Source of the DNA: Bordetella bronchialis
GTDB lineage: Bacteria; Pseudomonadota; Gammaproteobacteria; Burkholderiales; Burkholderiaceae_B
Reading direction: 5' to 3'
DNA length: 64,000 bases
Assembly: GCF_001676705.1 (NCBI RefSeq)
Contig: NZ_CP016170.1
Location: forward strand, 2,046,001-2,110,000
In this document: positions 16,154-23,929 of the stretch, piece after piece
Numbering within the stretch: position 1 is the first letter of the stretch
How the letters are laid out: every line of letters begins with the position of its first letter
The notes under the pieces: model-generated
Told to the model about the DNA's origin: nothing
The model's input: the letters and a program-made list of their open reading frames with translations, nothing else
Database searches by the model: none
Translations under genes and position numbers: made by a program

Positions 16154-16330
16154 TCAGCGCGCGGCGCGGCGAGCGAGATGTGCGCGAACCAGACGCCAAG
16201 CGGCCTGAGCCGCTTCGGTGTGGCCAGCGCGACGCAGGGCGTGCGATGCCTTGCGCGCGTCGAAAGCGGCAAGGACGTCACAGATTCGGGCGGTATCGCT
16301 GCTAACTCGAAGTTGGGCGGCGTGATTCAC
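16154..16330 (-). CDS. 58-residue protein, first gene of leftward operon
   Basis: GTG 16330 is chosen because AAGGAG lies six bases upstream. It lies about 30 bases downstream of the predicted pL start. The product is Ala/Arg-rich and helical (DVLAAFDARKASHALRRAG). It occupies the place of lambda N, but is too short and featureless to claim antitermination activity. Confidence 0.6.
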   Translation of the reverse strand: MNHAAQLRVSSDTARICDVLAAFDARKASHALRRAGHTEAAQAAWRLVRAHLARRAAR

Positions 16331-16367
16331 GCTGTTCTCCTTCGCGTCGGGTAACGCGTTGAGGTCA

Positions 16368-16396
16368 ACTATACGCAAACGAATAAATACGGTCAA
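16368..16396 (-). promoter_or_regulatory. Leftward early promoter pL with operator copy
   Basis: On the minus strand TTGACC (16396-16391), a 17-base spacer and TATAGT (16373-16368) form a near-consensus sigma-70 promoter for the leftward operon. The element TATTCGTTTGCGTATA (16385-16370) is identical to 20890-20905 at the Cro-gene promoter, so both are probably bound by the same repressor. Confidence 0.8.
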
Positions 16397-16404
16397 TACG
16401 AAAA

Positions 16405-16432
16405 CGAATATTTATTCGTAAGGGTATACTCT
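16405..16432 (+). promoter_or_regulatory. Second operator copy with palindrome
   Basis: CGAATA-TT-TATTCG (16405-16418) is a perfect inverted repeat. Its right arm continues into TATTCG-N6-TATACTCT (16413-16432), which matches 17 of 20 bases of the Cro-promoter element at 20890-20909. It faces rightward, opposite to the pL copy. Confidence 0.65.
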
Positions 16433-16440
16433 AGGGTGCG

Positions 16441-16462
16441 AAAAAGCCGCCGACTCGGCGGC
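16441..16462 (-). terminator. Terminator for the 16478-16783 gene
   Basis: Stem GCCGCCGA/CGGCGGC at 16446-16462 with five T on the minus strand, 16 bases after the stop of the leftward gene. It separates that gene from the pL operon. Confidence 0.85.
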
Positions 16463-16477
16463 TTGGCGCGCTACGGC

Positions 16478-16783
16478 CTAGTGCAATTCGGTGCGCAGCG
16501 TCTGGAAGGCTTGTGCCTCGGCTTCCATGTCCGTCACGGAAATCTCCATCCTTGAGCCGATCAGCCGCAAGGCGGCAAGGAGGCCAATGTCGGCGTCTGC
16601 CGGGAGCCGCCCAGGGAGCCCTGCGCGCGTGGCAGTAGCCTCGTCGTGGAGCAGTGCAGCGATGGTGACTACCGCGGATCCTGCGAGGGCCATATCGGCG
16701 GTGTGCTTCGTGCGAAGCGTCGTAAATTCGGGGCTTTCGCCCAAAGCCGGTTGCCCGGTACTGCTATTCGTGTTAGTTTTCAC
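16478..16783 (-). CDS. Hypothetical phage protein
   Basis: 101 residues from GTG 16783, with AAGGGA about eight bases upstream. The first 25 residues are polar, the rest helical (HTADMALAGSAVVTIAALLHDE, ADIGLLAALRLIGSRMEI). A terminator follows it, so it is a single-gene unit, probably driven from the Arc-operator region at 17087-17145. Function unknown. Confidence 0.62.
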   Translation of the reverse strand: MKTNTNSSTGQPALGESPEFTTLRTKHTADMALAGSAVVTIAALLHDEATATRAGLPGRLPADADIGLLAALRLIGSRMEISVTDMEAEAQAFQTLRTELH

Positions 16784-17086
16784 GAGGTTTTCCCTTTCTT
16801 GACGGTTCGGGACTACTTACTCAACGCCTCGTCGGTGCCAGCCTTCGGGGCGTTTTCAATTGGTACCGCAAATCATCTTGCCAGACCGGCCCTCACGACT
16901 TCAAGGTCCTCCGGTTGTGGTTCGGGGAGTTACAAGTCCCTGAACCGCTGAACGGATCGAGGTCGCTGCACGTGGTCAGGTTGCCACGGACGCATACGAG
17001 CACAACTCCTTGTGCGAACGTTTGAGTGTGTTAGAGGGCAAATTGACGAGGCCAGCTCTCCACATTCCGCTATCGGAATCTTCGCG
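16784..17086. other. Non-coding stretch upstream of the Arc operators
   Basis: No frame here has both a ribosome site and a plausible product. It contains an AACGCC...GGCGTTTT inverted repeat near 16822-16855 with a 20-base loop, which on the plus strand could act as a weak terminator. It is probably the leader of the leftward gene. Confidence 0.4.
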
Positions 17087-17145
17087 TTGACACTAAAATA
17101 GTGTCATCAGGACAATTTTGCCTTGACACCATTTTGGTGTCAAGG
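17087..17145. promoter_or_regulatory. Two palindromic operators with embedded -35 boxes
   Basis: Site A is TGACACTA-AAA-TAGTGTCA (17088-17106). Site B is CCTTGACACCA-TTT-TGGTGTCAAGG (17121-17145). They share TGACACYA-N3-TRGTGTCA and their centres are 36 bp apart. A TTGACA at 17087 faces right and another (17143-17138) faces left, so bound protein would cover divergent promoters. Confidence 0.82.
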
Positions 17146-17173
17146 GGCCTCGCAATGAAGATGTGATGACGGA

Positions 17174-17689
17174 ATGAATGAAGAAGACCGATTCGTGCGT
17201 ATTACGTTGCGCATGCCCAAAGACCTGCACGTGAAGTTGAGCCATAGCGCGGACGCAACCAGCAAATCTATGAACGCTGAAATCATCGCGCGACTGGAGG
17301 GATCCTTTTCCGCTGCATTGGGTGCGTCGGACGAGATAGTCGCTCTTCTCGCCCGCCTGCAGCACGAGCTCGCTGAAGCGAAGTATCGCGAGCACCTGCA
17401 CGTAGTGGAAAGATCGGAATTGGTGCGCGATGTGCAGGACTTCGTCTGGGGGGCTGAGAACGAGGACCTTACAGACAGGCTAGAAGACATCCACGGGTTC
17501 GAGACCATGCGGAAGCTAGCAGAGGGCGATGTGTACGCTCAGAGTTATCTCGAAGAGCTGGCTAGAGACCGCGAAACAGAGCTATCCAGGACCAAGAATG
17601 CAATGGAGGAGGCGCTTAGCCGTTTGCGGAATCAGGAACTTCGATTCGGTGCGATCGGGAAGGGCGACGAAAGGCCTGCGAAAAAGTGA
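17174..17689 (+). CDS. Arc-family ribbon-helix-helix repressor
   Basis: 171 residues. The N-terminal ~50 residues (RFVRITLRMPKDLHVKLSHSADA, then SMNAEIIARLEGSF) are an Arc/Mnt-type ribbon-helix-helix domain; the strand VRITLRMP would contact DNA. The remaining 120 residues are strongly charged helices, probably coiled coil for oligomerisation. It lies just downstream of two matching palindromes and likely represses itself and the divergent 16478-16783 gene. As in P22-like immI regions, it may be a second immunity regulator. GC content is lower than that of the flanking early genes. Confidence 0.9.
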   Translation: MNEEDRFVRITLRMPKDLHVKLSHSADATSKSMNAEIIARLEGSFSAALGASDEIVALLARLQHELAEAKYREHLHVVERSELVRDVQDFVWGAENEDLTDRLEDIHGFETMRKLAEGDVYAQSYLEELARDRETELSRTKNAMEEALSRLRNQELRFGAIGKGDERPAKK

Positions 17690-17818
17690 TGCGCCGCTGA
17701 AGTCTGACTCAGTCCCGTGCGTGTTGCTCGCACCCGCCCGGCACAGCGGCTCACAGTTTCTGGATGGCATGAAAAAGCGGCCCGATGGCGGCTCGGCGGT
17801 CCGGTTGCAGACGAGCCT

Positions 17819-18445
17819 TCACAGCAGATCTAGAACGCTCTTTTCGAGAGTGCCTGTGGCGCGACATTCCAACGCTGCACGCCCTGGAAATGTCGATCCA
17901 TTGCCAGAGGTGAAGGAGATCGAATCGTTCAGGTGAGCCGATTGACCCATCGGGTTGGAGATATCGACAGTCTTCGAGAGCACGTATTTGGTGTTGGCGG
18001 TAACCCGGGTACTCGTGGGGCCCAAGGACTCAAACACCAAATTAATGCGCCCTTCAAGTGCCATCTTTCTTCGAATAAAGAATAGGCTACCCGACTCCAT
18101 GGTTTCGTATTCCTGATACGCAGTGGCTCCATTGAATAGGTAAACTCGGGAGCCACGCAGATTCTGGACGTGAGACGAAATCGTCCCGCAGTCGACATAG
18201 CTGCTGGGATCACCCGCATAGCTGACGTTGATGAGTCCCGATGCTTTATCCAAGTTATTGATGACGAAAAATTGCTTGCTCAACGCCGGCACGGCGCGTG
18301 CCCATACCGTATCCACCGATTCATCGACCGTCTTGGTGGCTGGGGGGACTGGCCTCATCGCCGGAGGCGCATAGGCAATCTTGCCGGCGCACGCAGTGAC
18401 AAGCAGGGTCGCGATAGCCGAAAGCAACGCCGCAATTGACCTCAT
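17819..18445 (-). CDS. Phage-encoded lipoprotein (moron candidate)
   Basis: About 208 residues from ATG 18445. The signal peptide ends in lipobox LVTAC (Cys19), so the product should be membrane-anchored in the envelope. The mature part has VDESVDTVWARAVPALSKQFFVINNLDKASGLINVSY and a beta-rich rest with a Cys pair. It lies between the Arc gene and the DUF1828 pair, convergent with the former, and has lower GC than the early operon. Surface or periplasmic lipoproteins expressed from lysogens often exclude other phages; this is inference. Confidence 0.75.
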   Translation of the reverse strand: MRSIAALLSAIATLLVTACAGKIAYAPPAMRPVPPATKTVDESVDTVWARAVPALSKQFFVINNLDKASGLINVSYAGDPSSYVDCGTISSHVQNLRGSRVYLFNGATAYQEYETMESGSLFFIRRKMALEGRINLVFESLGPTSTRVTANTKYVLSKTVDISNPMGQSAHLNDSISFTSGNGSTFPGRAALECRATGTLEKSVLDLL

Positions 18446-18578
18446 ATCGCATTCCAAAGAATATATTGTTCATTATTGTGCCATATGGATACATTAAGTG
18501 GACATATCTGCGGGCGAGCAGCCGAGCCGATGGCGTCCTCCACGCGGGAGGGACGGAGATGCCCGCTTGCCCGGCCAT

Positions 18579-18604
18579 AAAAAAACCGCCCGAGGGCGGC
18601 TTTT
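18579..18604 (-). terminator. Terminator after the DUF1828 gene
   Basis: Stem GCCGCCC/GGGCGG at 18586-18600 with seven T on the minus strand, overlapping the gene stop. The stem also ends in TTTT on the plus strand, so it may work both ways. Confidence 0.9.
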
Positions 18605-19356
18605 CAGTTGGTGCTGACCACAGCCCCGGCCAAGGCCTCCAGCCTGCTCATCATGAGGACGTCTGCCACCGCGTTCAGTACCGCAGCTTCGCTCTTGGCC
18701 TCATCAGGCTGCTTCCGGTCGTCGAGCACTACTTGTAGTCGCACGCCTTCATTGACTGGCGCACTGACGATATCAAGAAGCTTTTTGATCGCGGTACTCA
18801 CCGAAAGTGGGTGCGGGGAAATTGCTACTACACCTTGATCGTCCACTTGAAAGTCCAGCCTATACGTGTGGCCGGAAATCCCCATGTACTCGGGTGTCTC
18901 ACTGATGACTGAGTCCTTCTTCCAGGCCCTCAAGTACATTGCCACCTCTTCCACAAGCAGTGTGGCATCTGTGCTGGTGCCCCGTTGTTCTCTTTCCCAG
19001 CCGACGATTTCCAGCATCGTTGCCATGTACTTCGCGAATGCTGTGGACGCCTGACCTGGCGTTCCCCAAACCTCAACTTCGCCAAAGTCATTGAGGATGG
19101 CACCATGGGCTGCCGCTATCGTTTTGAGGAACCTGGTCTTCCTGGGCCCATCGAGGCCCAAGCCTCTGCCGAGGAGATGCATCAGCACTTCACCATCGTC
19201 GAAGAACCGGACATGCCCTGGTACGGTCTCGACAAAGACCGGTACCCCGTCTCCATCATCGAATGTGAAGGGCGTCGATATCACAGCAACGCTGCCCGCT
19301 TCATTGAGCGGGTGACAGTCGAATCCGAGTAGGCTTTGAAGCTGGTCGCAGATCAT
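18604..19356 (-). CDS. DUF1828-type protein, second gene of two-gene cassette
   Basis: About 250 residues from ATG 19356 (MICDQLQSLLGFDC), chosen for AAGGGG upstream and a 4-bp ATGA overlap with the preceding gene. The N-terminal half (VAVISTPFTFDDGDGVPVFV, VRFFDDGEVLMHLLGRG) fits DUF1828; the C-terminal half is helical and beta mixed. No catalytic motif is obvious. The tight overlap with the upstream gene, the own terminator and lower GC suggest a self-contained accessory cassette next to the repressor, for example a toxin-antitoxin or exclusion pair. Confidence 0.7.
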   Translation of the reverse strand: MICDQLQSLLGFDCHPLNEAGSVAVISTPFTFDDGDGVPVFVETVPGHVRFFDDGEVLMHLLGRGLGLDGPRKTRFLKTIAAAHGAILNDFGEVEVWGTPGQASTAFAKYMATMLEIVGWEREQRGTSTDATLLVEEVAMYLRAWKKDSVISETPEYMGISGHTYRLDFQVDDQGVVAISPHPLSVSTAIKKLLDIVSAPVNEGVRLQVVLDDRKQPDEAKSEAAVLNAVADVLMMSRLEALAGAVVSTN

Positions 19357-19817
19357 CTTTGCCCCTTCAGCTGTAGCTCTTCGGGGTGGGGAACCGGTGG
19401 TTTGAACTGGATGTTGGTTCTTGCGCAAAAATGCGCCAAAGCATCATCGTACGTCCATCTCGCCCAAGACGCATCCCCGTTTATTCTTCTGTCCCCCATA
19501 TGCTCGTGTGGCTGTAGATGCGCATCGCGCACCAGCCGCGGCCACTGAACCACATCTAATTGGTACACCCGCTCGAGGGCCACTGGTATCGCTCTATGGA
19601 AGATTGAGAACTGGTATTGGATAACCCCGGTTCTTATCGAACGCTTGAATCGAAGGGTGGTGATGAGCCGCACGTTCACGCCATCTTCGTTCAGTAGGCC
19701 GCAGCTTGTCTCGTGTATTCCCGGCGACACCTTTAGTGGTTGCCAAGCGGGGCAATCCTCGCAGACTAAAGGAAGCGCCAGTAGCCCTATAGCTTGAGAT
19801 TCTGGGACGTCGTTCAC
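19353..19817 (-). CDS. Hypothetical protein, first gene of DUF1828 cassette
   Basis: 154 residues. The N-terminal half has three Cys (LVCEDCPAWQPL, SCGLLNEDG) and a beta-rich section with RLITTLRFKRS and YQFSIFHRAIP. Later HLQPHEHMGDRRIN and the helix WTYDDALAHFCARTNI follow. I have no family to name with confidence. It overlaps the DUF1828 gene as ATGA, so the two are likely made together. It lies 35 bp downstream of the repressor stop and could be expressed with it in the lysogen. Confidence 0.68.
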   Translation of the reverse strand: MNDVPESQAIGLLALPLVCEDCPAWQPLKVSPGIHETSCGLLNEDGVNVRLITTLRFKRSIRTGVIQYQFSIFHRAIPVALERVYQLDVVQWPRLVRDAHLQPHEHMGDRRINGDASWARWTYDDALAHFCARTNIQFKPPVPHPEELQLKGQR

Positions 19818-19852
19818 GATGCTTCCTTTCTGCGGCCTTCTGCGTTAGCGGC

Positions 19853-20851
19853 TTAGGAATTGATCACCTTACTCGGCGGCATCACTGCCGCCACGGGCTG
19901 AATGCTGACCACCGACGATCCCGGGATGCTGATGCGAGCCTCTCCGTTCACAGACATCACCTCGACGTCGCCAGTCCTGGCATGCTGGAACAGCAGCTCT
20001 TTGACCATCTTGCGTCCATCGACGAGCTGCACCACCACATACTCGCCTGGCTCGGGCGTGCCGTTGGGTTCGACCACTACGTACCAGCCATTGCGAATGG
20101 CTGGCTTCATACTGTCGCCGCGGACCTGCAGCACATAGGCTTCAGGATCTCTAGAGGCGTGCAGCAGGTAGCCGTCGCCGTGGCCCACCGGGTATTCGAG
20201 CTGCTCGTAGTATCCGTTCTCGCCCAACTGAGCTATCCCCACCACTGGAAGTGTCTTTGTCGCTTGGAAGCGACCGACGTATTCGGGTTGCGCGCCGTAC
20301 TCCACATGGTCTTCACGCACTACTAGCGGGGCGCTTGGTGCATACGCTCGCCGGTCGGCTCGATCGAGAAGCTGCTTTGCGCCATCCAAGGTAGTGATCG
20401 CCTCGTGGACCAAGTCGGTAATGTGGATGCCGAATGCGTTGGCGACAGCGAGTAGGTTATCGTCGCCGCCGGCGTCGCCGGTCTCCATGGCCGAGATCAC
20501 TTCCGCGTCGACGCCGGCCGCTCTCGCCAGATCCCCCACGGACAAGCCTCGCACCATCCGAAGCATCTTCATCGTCTTTCCGATAGTGGCCGGCGTCTTT
20601 GCCATTTTTTGATGATGCAACATCGCCACAACATCGGCCCGCGCCTTGTCGCTGACGAAGGCTTCCACCGGGATCCCGAAGTATTTGGCGATCGGCTCGA
20701 ACGTGCTGAGCCGCGGTTCCTTGGCTGTGCCAGATAGGAACCGGTGAATAGTTGGCTGTGGAACCTTGGTTTTCTGAGCCAGGGAGTTCTGCGTGTCCCC
20801 GGTCTTGTCCATCAGCGCTTTGAGAAGGGCGCGAGCATCCATGGGCGGCAC
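19853..20851 (-). CDS. CI-type repressor with two HTH domains and S24 domain
   Basis: 332 residues from GTG 20851 (ATG 20842 is an alternative). HTH 1 (about residues 10-60) has NSLAQKTKVPQPTIHRFLSG. HTH 2 (about 95-148) has SVGDLARAAGVDAEVISAME. The C-terminal S24/LexA-like domain has Ser247 in VRGDSMKP and Lys284 in RKMVKEL. The usual Ala-Gly cleavage pair is not evident; the matching stretch reads VVGIAQLGENG. It is divergent from the Cro-like gene and should hold lysogeny by binding the repeated TATTCG elements. Confidence 0.92.
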   Translation of the reverse strand: MPPMDARALLKALMDKTGDTQNSLAQKTKVPQPTIHRFLSGTAKEPRLSTFEPIAKYFGIPVEAFVSDKARADVVAMLHHQKMAKTPATIGKTMKMLRMVRGLSVGDLARAAGVDAEVISAMETGDAGGDDNLLAVANAFGIHITDLVHEAITTLDGAKQLLDRADRRAYAPSAPLVVREDHVEYGAQPEYVGRFQATKTLPVVGIAQLGENGYYEQLEYPVGHGDGYLLHASRDPEAYVLQVRGDSMKPAIRNGWYVVVEPNGTPEPGEYVVVQLVDGRKMVKELLFQHARTGDVEVMSVNGEARISIPGSSVVSIQPVAAVMPPSKVINS

Positions 20852-20862
20852 TATGCACTAAT

Positions 20863-20916
20863 GAATAATTCGGTTGGGTATTGTCTTTCTATTCGTTTGC
20901 GTATACTCTCGCCCAG
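20863..20916. promoter_or_regulatory. Repressor-Cro intergenic operator and promoter
   Basis: Contains palindrome GAATAATTC (20863-20871) on the repressor side and TATTCG-TTTGCG-TATACT (20890-20907) on the Cro side. TATACT is the -10; a weak TTGTCT (20881-20886) gives a 15-base spacer. The predicted start near 20913-20915 leaves two to four bases before the ATG. Confidence 0.7.
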
Positions 20917-21114
20917 ATGGATACCGCCACCGACCTCATCAAGCGCCTGCGCGGCGCGGGACTCAGCCAAATGGAGATTGCCCGACGAACCGGGATTCCC
21001 CAGCCGCGTATCTCGCGGTGGGAAGGCGGGGAGGCGCCAGCCGGCGCGAATGACGCCCTGAAGCTGGCGGAACTTGCCCGTCAGGTGACTGCGAGCCAGC
21101 CTCAAGTTGTCTAG
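20917..21114 (+). CDS. Cro-like HTH protein
   Basis: 65 residues, almost all one helix-turn-helix: LIKRLRGAGLSQMEIARR, then TGIPQPRISRWEGGEAP. Size and divergent position opposite the repressor identify it as the Cro counterpart. No ribosome site precedes ATG 20917, and the -10 box lies only ten bases upstream, so the mRNA is probably leaderless or nearly so. It would shut off the repressor and early promoters during lytic growth. Confidence 0.85.
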   Translation: MDTATDLIKRLRGAGLSQMEIARRTGIPQPRISRWEGGEAPAGANDALKLAELARQVTASQPQVV

Positions 21115-21177
21115 CCATTGTTGCGTCGCATCGTACGCGCCCAGCTCAACCATAAACACGTTCGGAGCCTGTCCCCA

Positions 21178-21615
21178 ATGAACACTACCGACGCCGCCTA
21201 CGCCACCGTCCACGATTACCCGGGCGGCAGCGAGTCGCTGGGCCCGCGCGTGGGCGTCTCGCCGGCCGTGTTGCGAAACAAGGTCAATCCCCAGAACGAT
21301 ACGCACCGGTTGGCATGGGACGAGGCCGTGCGCATTTCTGTCGTGACGGGCGACGCGCGCATGCTGGACGCGTTTGCCGCGGAACTTGGCCGAGTCACCG
21401 TGCCGATTCCCGCGGCCGGCGTCTCGGACATGGACGTGCTGGCGGATACCTGCTCGTTGGTGACCCAGGTCGGCCAGTACATGCAGACGATCCATACGGC
21501 GCTCTCGGACGGCAAGGTCGACCAAAAGGAGATCAGGGCCATCCGCCAGCAGGCGCTGGAGGCGATGTCGAAGGTAGCGACGCTGGTCGCTTGCCTGGAG
21601 GGCATGGCCGAATGA
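21178..21615 (+). CDS. Phage regulatory CII-family protein
   Basis: 145 residues from ATG 21178; GGAG lies about ten bases upstream. The N-terminal half (DYPGGSESLGPRVGVSPAVLRNKVNP, HRLAWDEAVRIS, TGDARMLDAFAAELG) matches the phage CII-like regulatory family (PF06892 type). The C-terminal half has a DGKVDQKEIRAIRQQA helix probably for oligomerisation. Located after cro, as in lambda, it is a candidate activator of repressor synthesis after infection. Confidence 0.85.
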   Translation: MNTTDAAYATVHDYPGGSESLGPRVGVSPAVLRNKVNPQNDTHRLAWDEAVRISVVTGDARMLDAFAAELGRVTVPIPAAGVSDMDVLADTCSLVTQVGQYMQTIHTALSDGKVDQKEIRAIRQQALEAMSKVATLVACLEGMAE

Positions 21616-21640
21616 CCCCGCCCCCTAGGACACGCCCGTA

Positions 21641-23926
21641 ATGGCCGCGATCATTCCGCTGCAGCAGGCGCAGACCACCGCGCTGGATTACGCGCTCGCC
21701 TATGCCGGCCTGGGTTGGCATGTCTTTCCAGCTTTCGGTATCAAAGACGGCGCCTGCAGCTGCGGCAATGCCCACTGCAAGAATCCGGGCAAGCACCCGA
21801 TAGGGTGGCTAGCGCGCAAGGGCCAGGACGATGCCACGACCGACCCCGACAGGATCCGCGGCTGGTGGACCGCGGCGCCGGAAGCCAACGTCGCGATCAT
21901 GTTGAAGCCCTCCGGCCTGGTCGCAATCGACATCGACCCGCGCAACGGCGGCTGGGACTCGATCGATGACCTGGAAGCCAAGCACGGCGGCCTGGTGTCG
22001 GACGTGCTGCAGCTGACCGGTGGGGGAGGCGAGCATCGCATCTTCCGCCTGGATCCGGACGAAGGACTGGCGCTACCCGGAAAGCTTGGCGCCGGCGTGG
22101 ATGTGAAGAGGAACGGCTACATCATCGCCGAGCCGTCCACGCACATCTCCGGCCGCACGTACCAATGGGAGGCTTCCAGCAACCCGCTGGACGGCGTCAT
22201 GCCGCCGCCGCTGCCCGACTGGCTGCGGGGCACGTTCGGCGGCGCCGCGGCTCCCCAGACGCTGCCGCCCGCCGAACCGCGCGCCCTGACCGAACAGGAC
22301 CGCGCCGACCTCCAATCGGCCCTCCAGGCCATCCCCAGCGACGACCGTGAGGACTGGGTCCAGGTCGGCATGGCGCTGCACTCCACCGCGGCCGGCGGCG
22401 AAGCATTTATGCTGTGGGACGCCTGGAGTCGAACCTGCCCGGAAAAGTACGACGCCCGCGACTGCACCCGCGTGTGGGCGTCTTTCCGAAACAAGGGGTT
22501 GGCTGGCGTTTCGAAAGCGACCATCTTCGCTATGGCGCAGGCCCGCGGCTGGGTTAACGCCCGGGTAACGGCTCCGGTGCCGGCCGCCCAGGTGGTCATC
22601 GCCACGCCGACCCCTACCACCGACGCACCGGCGAACCTGCTGCATCCGCCCGGAATCCTGGGCGACATGGCGCGCTGGGTCGATGCGACATCGCGCAAGC
22701 CGCAACCCCAGTTCGCCGTCCAGGCGGCCATAGCGTTCTGCTGCACCGTCATGGGCCGGCGCTTTGTCACGACCCAGCGCAACTGGCCGAGTCTGTACCT
22801 GTTGAACATCGGCAAGTCCGCCAGCGGCAAGGAACACGCTAAGTGGGCGGTAGAGAAGGCGCTGGACCAATGCGGGCTTAGTCGCCTCATCGGCCCGGCG
22901 TCCTACACGAGCGATTCGGGCCTCCTATCTGCGCTGCTGCACCAGCCGTCCCACTTTACCGTCATCGACGAATTCGGCAAGGTGCTGGAGTCCGCCAGCG
23001 TCAAGCACAACAACCGCGCCCAGTCGACCTTGCGCGCGCTCATGGAAGTCTGGGGCCGGTGCGATGGCGCCATGCGCCCGCAGGGCTATTCCACCTTCGG
23101 CATGTCCGCCTCTGAAGCTGCCAAGCTTGCCGAGCGCACGGTGCGCAACCCGGCGTTGACGCTGTTGGCCATGACGACGCCCGAAAGCTTCTTCGACACC
23201 ATCGGGTCGGCCGCGGCGCGCGATGGCTTCCTGAACCGGTTTCTGACGGTCGAAAGCGACATCGGCCGCCAGCCCTCGCGCTCGCCCGAATTTACGGACC
23301 TGCCGCGTTCAATCATCGAATGGGCGGCGGAGGTCAGGGCCATGCCGGGCACCCAGCTGGTGAGCCCTGACACCAACGCAAGCCTGGAGCCCATCGCCCA
23401 GGTCGTAGGGATCACAGCGGCGGCCCAGCGCCTTTTCGACGCCTTCGAAACAGAGTGCCTGGCCGACATGGACGCGTACGAGGACGCCGGCATGGCCGAG
23501 ATGTTCGGCCGCACCCGCGAGATTGCCATGCGCCTGGCGCTGGTGGTGGCCGTCGGCTGCCGGGCGCCAACTGTGAGCGACGACCATGCGCGGTGGGCAA
23601 TCGACTATGCCCGCCATTTCGCCCGCCGCACCGCCGAGCGCTTACGTACCTGCGTGGCCGATAGCGAGTTCGATGCGCTGAAGAAACAGGTCTATGCGTT
23701 GATCCTGGCCGCGGGCGAGCAGGGCCTTACCGTGCGCGAACTCGCGCGCAAGAGCCGGCGCTTCAGCCAGGTAGACCGGCGAGGGCAGGAAAACGTGCTG
23801 TCGAGCCTGCAGTTCCTGGGCGACATCGCCTTCGTCGAGATGGCGAGCATGGCCGGGCGTAAGCGCCAGGCCTACGTCGCCGTCAACGTCGAGGCCGACA
23901 GTATGTCCCCCGGGGATTCACCGTGA
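21641..23926 (+). CDS. Bifunctional primase/polymerase-helicase replication protein
   Basis: 761 residues. A prim-pol domain fills about residues 15-190 (LGWHVFPAFGIKDG, IDIDPRNGG with the metal acids, GVDVKRNGYIIAEPS). A PriCT-2-like segment follows (DREDWVQVGMALHS, residues ~235-290). The C-terminal half is DUF3987-like and helicase-like, with YLLNIGKSASGKEHAKW in the place of a Walker A loop and FTVIDEFGKVL as Walker B. It would start replication at the repeat-rich region just after its stop. The start follows CII by 25 bp. Confidence 0.9.
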   Translation: MAAIIPLQQAQTTALDYALAYAGLGWHVFPAFGIKDGACSCGNAHCKNPGKHPIGWLARKGQDDATTDPDRIRGWWTAAPEANVAIMLKPSGLVAIDIDPRNGGWDSIDDLEAKHGGLVSDVLQLTGGGGEHRIFRLDPDEGLALPGKLGAGVDVKRNGYIIAEPSTHISGRTYQWEASSNPLDGVMPPPLPDWLRGTFGGAAAPQTLPPAEPRALTEQDRADLQSALQAIPSDDREDWVQVGMALHSTAAGGEAFMLWDAWSRTCPEKYDARDCTRVWASFRNKGLAGVSKATIFAMAQARGWVNARVTAPVPAAQVVIATPTPTTDAPANLLHPPGILGDMARWVDATSRKPQPQFAVQAAIAFCCTVMGRRFVTTQRNWPSLYLLNIGKSASGKEHAKWAVEKALDQCGLSRLIGPASYTSDSGLLSALLHQPSHFTVIDEFGKVLESASVKHNNRAQSTLRALMEVWGRCDGAMRPQGYSTFGMSASEAAKLAERTVRNPALTLLAMTTPESFFDTIGSAAARDGFLNRFLTVESDIGRQPSRSPEFTDLPRSIIEWAAEVRAMPGTQLVSPDTNASLEPIAQVVGITAAAQRLFDAFETECLADMDAYEDAGMAEMFGRTREIAMRLALVVAVGCRAPTVSDDHARWAIDYARHFARRTAERLRTCVADSEFDALKKQVYALILAAGEQGLTVRELARKSRRFSQVDRRGQENVLSSLQFLGDIAFVEMASMAGRKRQAYVAVNVEADSMSPGDSP

Positions 23927-23929
23927 AAT

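Noticed and set aside
17750..17818. Terminator after the 17819 lipoprotein gene
   Set aside because: The GC-rich sequence before five T on the minus strand does not form a convincing stem.
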